Source: Candidatus Moraniibacteriota bacterium (GTDB taxonomy: Bacteria > Patescibacteriota > Minisyncoccia > Moranbacterales > UBA1568). Taken from it: a stretch of DNA of 54,185 bases. This document shows positions 20,059 to 27,094 of the stretch, piece after piece. Numbering within the stretch: the stretch's first letter is position 1; each line of letters begins with the position of its first letter. The stretch lies in the NCBI GenBank assembly GCA_023261645.1, contig JAHFOO010000006.1, forward strand, positions 1-54,185, written 5' to 3'. Position numbers and translations under genes: made by a program. The notes under the pieces are model-generated. The model made no database searches. It was not told the DNA's origin and was given only the letters and a program-made list of their open reading frames with translations.

Positions 20059-20430
20059 TTATTTTTTTGAACTATCTTCGGCTATTCGTTCTTTTACCTT
20101 CTGAATTCTTTTCCATAACATAGCTCCTATCTCGTCTGTTAACAACATGAGTATTTCATAATCTTTTTTTGATATATATCTTTCACGAGTACAGAAGAAC
20201 AATATATATTTTGTTTCTTTCAGAGAACCGTAGGAAATTTGTAAAAAATTCTTCAGTTCTTTATTTCCTGTTCGTGCGAAACCTTCGATATAATTCAGAA
20301 CAACAGACAATGAGGCTCTTCTAATTTGTGAAGTGAGTCCGTATATTTCATCTTTAGGAAAAGTTTTTGTTACAGAATACACACCCTGCGCGAGTTTATC
20401 CATTTTTTCCTTCAAAATATCCTTCTCCAT
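20059..20430 (-). CDS. Four-helix bundle protein (23S rRNA intervening-sequence/S23 family)
   Basis: MEKDILKEKMDKLAQGVYSVTKTFPKDEIYGLTSQIRRASLSVVLNYIEGFAR. Start trimmed from 20484 to the ATG at 20430 because the upstream part is repeat sequence. Confidence 0.85.
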   Translation of the reverse strand: MEKDILKEKMDKLAQGVYSVTKTFPKDEIYGLTSQIRRASLSVVLNYIEGFARTGNKELKNFLQISYGSLKETKYILFFCTRERYISKKDYEILMLLTDEIGAMLWKRIQKVKERIAEDSSKK

Positions 20431-20434
20431 GTTT

Positions 20435-20464
20435 GTATTCCGTTGACTGTTATTTGTTGTCTGT
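20435..20464. repeat. 30-bp direct repeat, copy 1 (contains TTGACTG TTATTTG TTGTCTG heptads)
   Basis: gtattccgttgactgttatttgttgtctgt, identical to 20512-20541. Confidence 0.85.
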
Positions 20465-20511
20465 CTTTGCCTTCTCTTCTTCATTAACTGTTATCTGCTT
20501 TGTTGTTCTTC

Positions 20512-20541
20512 GTATTCCGTTGACTGTTATTTGTTGTCTGT
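20512..20541. repeat. 30-bp direct repeat, copy 2; overlaps the 3' end of the GT2 gene
   Basis: Identical to 20435-20464; the heptads continue with TTATCTG to 20547. Confidence 0.85.
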
Positions 20542-21471
20542 TATCTGTCGTATGGTGTAGTTCATCCTACTGCGGCCCTGATAGTAGCTTCGCACCACCA
20601 TATCAGCGAGCAAACCGGAAATGAAGAGTTGTACGCCGATGAGCAGGAAGAAGATACCGACGAGTGGCCAGATACGCTGTGCCAATGCTTCGTGAAAAAC
20701 GATTTTTTCTATGAGCATCCAAATGAGGATGGCAGTACCGGTCGAGAACAGAAGTACGCCACCACCGCCGAACAGATGAAGCGGACGATACGAATACTTC
20801 CGCCAAAACCAGATAGACATCATATCGACGAGTCCTTTCATACCACGCTTCCAGTTGTATTTGGTCACACCGTGAAGACGAGGATGATGGGAGACTTTTA
20901 CCTCTGCCACACGGAAGCCATCCATTTCAAGAATAGCCGGGATGAAACGATGCATTTCTCCGAAGAGGTCCACGCCATCGAAACATTCACGACGATAGGC
21001 CTTCAGACTGCATCCCGAATCGTGTATCGTGTCTCGGATGAGAATCTTGCGGAGGAAATTGGCGATACGGGAAGGGATTTTCTTGCTCCACGGATCCTGA
21101 CGATTGAAACGCCATCCGGATACCACGTCATAGCCCTCGTCTATTTTTTCCAGAAGCAAAGGAATATCAGCCGGGTCATTCTGCAGGTCACCATCGAGCG
21201 TGATGATGATTTCTCCTACGGCGGATTTGAATCCGGCATCAAATGCAGCCGTCTGACCGAAGTTCTTGCGGAACACGATGAGTTTCAGTGGCGAAAGTGT
21301 TCGGGCGATTTCTACCGTCTTGTCCTTGGAACCATCATCGATGAAAATGATTTCAAATGATTTCCCGATCTTGCTCACTGCTTCGAATATCTTCTGATGT
21401 AGTTCTGCGACATTCCCCTCTTCGTTATAGAGTGGGACAACAACCGATAAATACACTTGATTTTCTTGCAT
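20527..21471 (-). CDS. GT2 family glycosyltransferase (GtrB/ArnC/DPM-like) with C-terminal TM helices
   Basis: 314 aa; LSVVVPLYNEEGNVAELHQ; IIFIDDGSKDKTVEI; ITLDGDLQNDPADIP; RDTIHDSGCSLKAYRRE. Confidence 0.92.
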   Translation of the reverse strand: MQENQVYLSVVVPLYNEEGNVAELHQKIFEAVSKIGKSFEIIFIDDGSKDKTVEIARTLSPLKLIVFRKNFGQTAAFDAGFKSAVGEIIITLDGDLQNDPADIPLLLEKIDEGYDVVSGWRFNRQDPWSKKIPSRIANFLRKILIRDTIHDSGCSLKAYRRECFDGVDLFGEMHRFIPAILEMDGFRVAEVKVSHHPRLHGVTKYNWKRGMKGLVDMMSIWFWRKYSYRPLHLFGGGGVLLFSTGTAILIWMLIEKIVFHEALAQRIWPLVGIFFLLIGVQLFISGLLADMVVRSYYQGRSRMNYTIRQITDNK

Positions 21472-21473
21472 AC

Positions 21474-21749
21474 TTGATAAGTAAAGCAGTTACATACTAC
21501 CCCTCAATAATAGCGAAGAAACCGAGTTTAGGCAATAAACCACTTCAAATTGACACTAGAAAAACAAAGCAGTATAATCCACCTATAAAGATTACTCACT
21601 GCGATATCTGCAAAAAGACAATAAAAAAAGATTCAAAAAGCATACATATAGGTGTAGGCGGTATTTTTTCTAATTCGGTAGAAATCTGCTCTGATTGTGG
21701 TAAACCTGTCTTAAAATTATTAAAGACTAAAAAACTACTAAAAGATTAA
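21474..21749 (+). CDS. Small CxxC...CxxC (zinc-ribbon-like) protein; start uncertain (TTG)
   Basis: ITHCDICKKTIKKDSKSIHIGVGGIFSNSVEICSDCGKPV; no ATG start outside the overlapping GT2 gene. Confidence 0.45.
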   Translation: MISKAVTYYPSIIAKKPSLGNKPLQIDTRKTKQYNPPIKITHCDICKKTIKKDSKSIHIGVGGIFSNSVEICSDCGKPVLKLLKTKKLLKD

Positions 21750-21763
21750 ATATTCTTACAAAT

Positions 21764-22051
21764 ATGAATAAAAATAACTCTACAAAAAAAGAAATAACGC
21801 TAGACGCCTTGGCACTGATGGTAGCCAAAGGGTTTGATAAAATGGATGAAAAAATAGATGGAGGATTTAAAAACGTTAATGGAAGGCTGGATGTGATTGA
21901 AACTGACGTTGCGGTGCTTAAAGACGATGTTGCAATACTAAAGACCGACGTGAAAGATATCAAGGCGAATCTGAATAAAAAAGTTGATAAAATCGATCAC
22001 AATACGCTCACCTATCGTGTTGAAAAACTCGAGAAGAATTTCGCTCAGTGA
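21764..22051 (+). CDS. Small coiled-coil protein with heptad repeats
   Basis: 95 aa; DVAVLKDDVAILKTDVKDIKANL pattern. Confidence 0.7.
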   Translation: MNKNNSTKKEITLDALALMVAKGFDKMDEKIDGGFKNVNGRLDVIETDVAVLKDDVAILKTDVKDIKANLNKKVDKIDHNTLTYRVEKLEKNFAQ

Positions 22052-22070
22052 GAAAATCAAAATTCACAAG

Positions 22071-22092
22071 AACCGGTATCCAGCCGGTTTTA
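22071..22092 (+). terminator. Probable intrinsic terminator
   Basis: AACCGG-TATCCAG-CCGGTT followed by TTAT. Confidence 0.5.
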
Positions 22093-22100
22093 TACTAAAT

Positions 22101-22850
22101 ATGAAACACTCGGTTCTTATCATCCAGTTCCGCACCGATGCTTCGGCGGTTCACGAACAGACCTGCCTTCCGGACAAATTCATCAGATCGAATTCGGACG
22201 ATATCACATTTCATTTTCTCAATGCATTCGATGCATCTTCAAGTTGGAACAAAGATCCGCAACATCTCCTCGATGGATACGACAGTGTCATTCTCGGAGG
22301 ATCATCGGAATTCTATTTCGGTGGCAATGTCGATAGGAAACGAGAGACGATTCACCAGGCGATGATCGATCGGATCCGTCCACTCATCACCTATATCATC
22401 GACAATGATTTTCCGACGCTTGGTATCTGTTTCGGACATCAGATGCTCGGATATTTCCTCGGTGCACGAGTACTCGACGACCCTGAGCAGGCTGAGTTTG
22501 GCTCGTTCCCAGTCAATCTGTCCGAGGATGGCAGACGAGACCCCCTCTTTCACGATATTCCTGACAGCTTCGTCTCATTTCTTATGCATCGAGACAGTGT
22601 GGCATCACTCCCCGAAAAATGTGTTCTCTTGGCACACAGCTTGAAATGCGGAATCGGATCGTTCCGTCACAAGAACAATATCTACGGCGTACAGTTCCAC
22701 CCCGAACTGGAGAAAGACGAAGTATGTTTCCGTGCCACCCTCCACCCCGAATACGCGGGCGGATCTCTCGAAACATTTCTGGAAACGCTCCAACCCTCCG
22801 ATCACGCACCGAAAATACTCGCCAATTTCCTCAGAAAAAGTATGTGTTGA
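22101..22850 (+). CDS. Class-I glutamine amidotransferase (GMP synthase glutaminase-like)
   Basis: LGICFGHQMLGYFLGA and YGVQFHPELEKDEV (Cys/His/Glu triad). Start trimmed to the ATG at 22101. Confidence 0.88.
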   Translation: MKHSVLIIQFRTDASAVHEQTCLPDKFIRSNSDDITFHFLNAFDASSSWNKDPQHLLDGYDSVILGGSSEFYFGGNVDRKRETIHQAMIDRIRPLITYIIDNDFPTLGICFGHQMLGYFLGARVLDDPEQAEFGSFPVNLSEDGRRDPLFHDIPDSFVSFLMHRDSVASLPEKCVLLAHSLKCGIGSFRHKNNIYGVQFHPELEKDEVCFRATLHPEYAGGSLETFLETLQPSDHAPKILANFLRKSMC

Positions 22851-22857
22851 TGAACGC
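22780..22857. repeat. Gene-3'-end direct repeat, copy 1 (in situ end of the amidotransferase gene)
   Basis: tggaaacgctccaaccctccgatcacgcaccgaaaatactcgccaatttcctcagaaAaagtAtgtgttgatgaaCGc; 4 differences from copies 2 and 3. Confidence 0.95.
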
Positions 22858-22897
22858 TTTTTTTAATTTCCCTATTTGAATGAGGAGGTCTGTCTAT

Positions 22898-23695
22898 TTA
22901 TCTTTCAAAACTCTTCAAATATTCAGGAAGCTTCAAAATCCATTTCGCTTGTTCCGGGTAGAACAAGAATCTTTCGACATCTTTCACTGCTTGTGCCAGA
23001 TCGCTCTTCTCTGCCTGATTCTTCAAAAATTCAATCAACTCCTGACGATTACCGATCTCCAATTTCTTTTCTTTGAAAATTTCATAATTCGGCTCCAGAT
23101 CCCTCTGACTCAAAAACCACACAAGATCATAGAAATCACGCCCCTTCTGATAAGGACGGAAAATAATAGCCACTACTTTCTGAGCGAACAGCGTATCGAG
23201 AGAATTGACCACCATCGGAAAGCGTTCATTGAAACTATCAGAAAACCTCGTCTCCGTATGAATGTTTTTATAGGGATTGAAATCGATTTCAAATTTGATC
23301 AGAATCTTTTCATTCCCCTGAACGTTCAGACCGAACTCCTGCAAAACATTCTTAAATCGAAAGAAAATAATATGGATATTTTCGGTTGTTTTCGTCCGCG
23401 CGTCAACTTGAAATCCCTGTAATTCGAGTTGATTCTTGACAGTAGTCATCAAGTCTTCGATATTGAACCCTTCTTTCTTTATCAGATCAAAATCCAAATC
23501 TTCAGAGAAACGATTGATCCCGTATGCGAAACGGAGGCAGGTGCCACCGAGGAATGAGAGACTGTCATTGAACGAGCTGAGAGAGAGTGCCTTGAGAATC
23601 TGGGTTTGCAAATACTCCAACAAGATATTCCGATCTTGCCATGGGATATTTCTCTCCTCTGCATATTTCTTGAAAAAATCTTTATTTGGCAACAT
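22898..23695 (-). CDS. AbiEii/AbiGii-type nucleotidyltransferase toxin
   Basis: 265 aa; LSFLGGTCLRFAYGINRFSEDLDFDLI, characteristic GGT...RFSEDLDF motif. Confidence 0.88.
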   Translation of the reverse strand: MLPNKDFFKKYAEERNIPWQDRNILLEYLQTQILKALSLSSFNDSLSFLGGTCLRFAYGINRFSEDLDFDLIKKEGFNIEDLMTTVKNQLELQGFQVDARTKTTENIHIIFFRFKNVLQEFGLNVQGNEKILIKFEIDFNPYKNIHTETRFSDSFNERFPMVVNSLDTLFAQKVVAIIFRPYQKGRDFYDLVWFLSQRDLEPNYEIFKEKKLEIGNRQELIEFLKNQAEKSDLAQAVKDVERFLFYPEQAKWILKLPEYLKSFER

Positions 23696-24305
23696 AGTAC
23701 TTGATGAAATTTTGAGTTAAGAATAACACTTTCTTATTCTGGAAAGCTTGAGCGAACAGAGACAACTTTTTTGCATCGAACTTGAATTCTTCATTGAAAC
23801 GATACCCTCGGAATTGCTCCAATTCTCCATTCAAAATATTCCGTTTCAAATAGAAAAAATCTACCATCGCTTTCTCCGGCACAGCCACATTGAAAGAAAT
23901 CTTGCCATTTCTCTTTGTTTCATACCCGCCAAAGGCCTCTTTCTTGATTTTCTGATAACTGAAATTTCCCCGTTTCGTATTGAATTCTTTTGTTTTTCTC
24001 GTTGTTACAGAAGTCACAGTAAATACGGCTTCGGGGATAATTCCATAAAAATTGAGCGCTTTTTCCATACTCACGTATGAGGGATGATACAGTTTGGTCG
24101 CCAAACTCATCGAATCCACTTTCTCCACTTCATCGGCGATAGCATACAGTCCCCTTCGGAGCATAATGAGATGACCCTTATTTACCCAGTTTTTCAGATT
24201 GATAAGCATACTGCTGGTAAATTCATCACCCAGAACAAGCCGTAATTCTTTGGTTTCAAAAAATGGTAATTCTTCAATTTTCTTCTTAAATTCAAAGTAA
24301 TTCAT
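23682..24305 (-). CDS. AbiEi-like antitoxin / transcriptional regulator
   Basis: 207 aa; LINLKNWVNKGHLIMLRRGLYAI; 14-bp overlap with the downstream toxin gene. Confidence 0.8.
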   Translation of the reverse strand: MNYFEFKKKIEELPFFETKELRLVLGDEFTSSMLINLKNWVNKGHLIMLRRGLYAIADEVEKVDSMSLATKLYHPSYVSMEKALNFYGIIPEAVFTVTSVTTRKTKEFNTKRGNFSYQKIKKEAFGGYETKRNGKISFNVAVPEKAMVDFFYLKRNILNGELEQFRGYRFNEEFKFDAKKLSLFAQAFQNKKVLFLTQNFIKYYVAK

Positions 24306-24338
24306 TTCTTTTATTCATATTATTATATCAATAAAAGA

Positions 24339-24367
24339 ATCATACTACAATAATACGGTATTGTCAA
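24339..24367 (-). promoter_or_regulatory. Promoter of the AbiE-like operon
   Basis: Minus strand TTGACA - 17 nt - TATGAT; ACAATA/TATTGT inverted repeat lies in the spacer. Confidence 0.75.
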
Positions 24368-24432
24368 TACACTCATTTTATGGCTTAATATAGACTGATT
24401 ATGGTGTCTCTAATGCAGAATCATTTCTTTTC

Positions 24433-24510
24433 TGGAAACGCTCCAACCCTCCGATCACGCACCGAAAATACTCGCCAATTTCCTCAGAAGAAGTCTGTGT
24501 TGATGAAGAC
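24433..24510. repeat. Gene-3'-end direct repeat, copy 2
   Basis: 78 bp identical to copy 3; followed by seven T, so AAGTCT...AGACTT plus T-run forms a terminator-like hairpin. Confidence 0.95.
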
Positions 24511-24514
24511 TTTT

Positions 24515-24537
24515 TTTGGAAGCCGAGATTCCAAATG
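24515..24537. repeat. 23-bp palindromic end repeat, left copy
   Basis: TTTGGAAGCCGAGATTCCAAATG; matches the right copy except for 4 bases in the centre. Confidence 0.8.
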
Positions 24538-24614
24538 TTAGGTGAGATTTATGGATATGGGCGATATAGAATGATTCCAGTTCCATTCTTTCACAGTTTT
24601 TGAGCCGTTTGCAA

Positions 24615-25742
24615 TCAACCTACAACAAAATCACGATAATTTTCTTTATTGACAAGCTCTACACTACTCTCTGGATATCCAACAGAAAATTCCTTTGGAA
24701 TAGAAAATTTTTCTTTCTTCCATTTAAATTCGAATCCGGAGATAAGACCATTCGCATCTTCGATATAATCAATTTCTTTTCCATTCGTCGTTCTCCAAAA
24801 GTAAGTATTGGCGAAAATACCCTTGTTTGAATTCCTCTTGAGGCGCTCAACAACGAGAAAATTTTCCCACAGTGCTCCTATATCGTTTCGCAATGAAATC
24901 GGGTTAAGATTGTTAATCAAAGCATTGCGCATACCGAGATCGTAGAAGTAAACTTTTCGCTTCTTCTTGAGTTCATTTCTCACATTACGTGAAAACGGTC
25001 CAACACGAAAAACGATGTATGCCTGTTCCAAAATTCGAACATAATTCTCAATTGTCACTTTGTTTACCCCCATCATCTGTGCCAATTCCGTATATGAAAC
25101 TTCACTTCCGATTTGTAAGGCGAGTGCCCGAAGCAACTTCTCAAGAAGTTCTGGATTGCGAATATCTTGATACATCAATACATCTTTGTAAGAATAACTC
25201 GTGGCAAGTTCTCGCACTCGTGTTTCACGATCATTATCGAATATAATCCCTGGATACATGCCATATACCATCCACTGCTCAAGCAATCGATCTATTTCAA
25301 GAGAAGAATATACAGAAAGCATTTCTTCAATAGAAAATGGGTATAAATAAAACTCATTCTTTCTTCCGGTAAGTGGTTCGGATATTTTCCCAGATAGTTC
25401 AAAGGAAGACGATCCCGTAGCAATAATTTGCATTTCCGGAAAGTTATCCACAAAAAGTTTCAATGTCAACCCTATATTCTCTACTCTTTGAGCTTCATCT
25501 ATGACGATAAGTTTTCGAGAACCGATAAACGCTTTCAATTCGGTTGATGTCTTATTTGTCAAAGCCTCCCTTACATCAGATTCATCACAATTTAGATATA
25601 TCGAATCACTTTCGAATTTTTGAAGAATCTCTTTTACAAGAGTAGTTTTCCCTACCTGCCGAGCACCGTAAATAACTACTATTTTCCCCTTAAAAAGGGA
25701 CGCTAAAACAGTATCATAAATAGCTCTTTTCACTAGGTTCAT
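24615..25742 (-). CDS. AAA_14/DUF4143 ATPase
   Basis: 375 aa; Walker A IYGARQVGKTTLVKEI, Walker B KLIVIDEAQRVENIG; C-terminal FLVVERLKR...TYFWRTTNGKEIDYIE. Confidence 0.9.
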   Translation of the reverse strand: MNLVKRAIYDTVLASLFKGKIVVIYGARQVGKTTLVKEILQKFESDSIYLNCDESDVREALTNKTSTELKAFIGSRKLIVIDEAQRVENIGLTLKLFVDNFPEMQIIATGSSSFELSGKISEPLTGRKNEFYLYPFSIEEMLSVYSSLEIDRLLEQWMVYGMYPGIIFDNDRETRVRELATSYSYKDVLMYQDIRNPELLEKLLRALALQIGSEVSYTELAQMMGVNKVTIENYVRILEQAYIVFRVGPFSRNVRNELKKKRKVYFYDLGMRNALINNLNPISLRNDIGALWENFLVVERLKRNSNKGIFANTYFWRTTNGKEIDYIEDANGLISGFEFKWKKEKFSIPKEFSVGYPESSVELVNKENYRDFVVG

Positions 25743-25769
25743 AATAATTTACGTTAATATAGTGACTCA

Positions 25770-25798
25770 AATATATACTATTCAGGCTATTATGTCAA
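25770..25798 (-). promoter_or_regulatory. Promoter of the AAA_14 ATPase gene
   Basis: Minus strand TTGACA - 17 nt - TATATT. Confidence 0.7.
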
Positions 25799-25857
25799 TA
25801 AATACTGGCACAGAAGTGTGAACTTTACTACTTATAAGCCATTTCTTATAACTTCGA

Positions 25858-25880
25858 TTTGGAAGCCTTGCTTCCAAATG
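25858..25880. repeat. 23-bp palindromic end repeat, right copy
   Basis: TTTGGAAGCCTTGCTTCCAAATG; perfect 9-bp stem TTTGGAAGC/GCTTCCAAA. Confidence 0.8.
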
Positions 25881-25881
25881 A

Positions 25882-25959
25882 TGGAAACGCTCCAACCCTC
25901 CGATCACGCACCGAAAATACTCGCCAATTTCCTCAGAAGAAGTCTGTGTTGATGAAGAC
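25882..25959. repeat. Gene-3'-end direct repeat, copy 3
   Basis: 78 bp identical to copy 2. Confidence 0.95.
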
Positions 25960-26009
25960 CTCCTTTGATGTTACGATAGAAGAGTACTATCTCTATCGAG
26001 CTCTTTTTT

Positions 26010-26693
26010 ATGCCTCAAACAACCTGGATAGTCATCCCCGCCTACAATGAAGGTACCATCATACAGAGTGTGATTGCCGAAATTCGTAGTGCCGGTTATG
26101 AAAATATCATTATTGTCGATGATGGCAGTACCGATGATACCTATGAGAAAGCCAAAGAAATTCCTGGGATAGTCGTACTCAAACATCTCATCAATCGTGG
26201 CAAAGGCGCTGCAACAAAAACAGGCATCGAGGCAGCAAAACTCTTCGATGCTCATATCATTGTCACTCTCGACGGTGACGGCCAACATAGTCCAAGCGAT
26301 ATCGCTCGACTGATAGAACCTATACAGCAGAATCACTGCGACGTCGTTTTGGGCACCCGTCTCAAAAACCCCATTGGAATGCCCTGGTACAAAATACTCG
26401 CCAATCATATCGGAAACGCCATCACCTGGTACTTCTACGGTCTCTGGGTTTCGGATAGTCAATCAGGATTTCGAGCCTATTCTCGCCACGCTTCCGAACT
26501 TATTAATACAAGAACCGATCGTTATGAGTACGACAGCGAAGTCATTCGTGAAATTTACGTTTATAAGCTAAAATATAGAGAGGTTCCTATAGAAGTACGC
26601 TATACTGAATACTCGATGGGAAAAGTCCAGAAACAGGGTTTTATAAATGGCCTGAAGACATTCTACAAAATCATTTGGAATCTCCTCTCATAA
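26010..26693 (+). CDS. GT2 family glycosyltransferase (DPM1-like)
   Basis: 227 aa; TTWIVIPAYNEGTIIQSVI; IIIVDDGSTDDTYEKA; VTLDGDGQHSPSDI; DSQSGFRAYSR. Confidence 0.92.
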   Translation: MPQTTWIVIPAYNEGTIIQSVIAEIRSAGYENIIIVDDGSTDDTYEKAKEIPGIVVLKHLINRGKGAATKTGIEAAKLFDAHIIVTLDGDGQHSPSDIARLIEPIQQNHCDVVLGTRLKNPIGMPWYKILANHIGNAITWYFYGLWVSDSQSGFRAYSRHASELINTRTDRYEYDSEVIREIYVYKLKYREVPIEVRYTEYSMGKVQKQGFINGLKTFYKIIWNLLS

Positions 26694-26734
26694 CTTCCGT
26701 TTTTTATTGTATGGTAACCGTCAATTAAAATCAT

Positions 26735-27088
26735 ATGCCTCTTCATCTCTACCAAATCGTCATTCTTGCCATAGCCTTTTTTATGCTCTATCAAGGCATC
26801 GGAAGATATTTCAAACATCAGAGTGGTCAGTCTTTCTTAAAATTTGCTACACGCATCATTGTCTGGGGCGGTATGGCAGTAGTTGTTGCCTTCCCAGATA
26901 TTAGCAATATGATTGCCGGCATCATCGGCATCGAAGGCAATATCAATGCCGTTATCCTCGCCGGTTTTCTCCTCGTCTTCCTGATGATTTTCAAACTCCT
27001 CTCTGCTATTGAACACCTCGAACAACAGATTTCTATTGTCACACGCGATCGTGCGCTCTCAGATATTCAAAAGGAACAAAAGAACTGA
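26735..27088 (+). CDS. DUF2304-like small membrane protein
   Basis: 117 aa, three hydrophobic segments then EHLEQQISIVTRDRALSD; follows a DPM1-like GT2, a common arrangement. Confidence 0.7.
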   Translation: MPLHLYQIVILAIAFFMLYQGIGRYFKHQSGQSFLKFATRIIVWGGMAVVVAFPDISNMIAGIIGIEGNINAVILAGFLLVFLMIFKLLSAIEHLEQQISIVTRDRALSDIQKEQKN

Positions 27089-27094
27089 TAAATT

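Noticed and set aside
22780-25959. Triple repeat considered as integron attC sites or a CRISPR array
   Set aside because: The 78-bp copies encode the end of the amidotransferase, lack paired core sites of the GTTRRRY type, are ~1.5 kb apart, and no spacers or cas genes are present.
25859-26050. 63-aa ORF across repeat copy 3
   Set aside because: Reads the 3'-end repeat in a non-native frame and runs into the GT2 gene start; no support as a gene.
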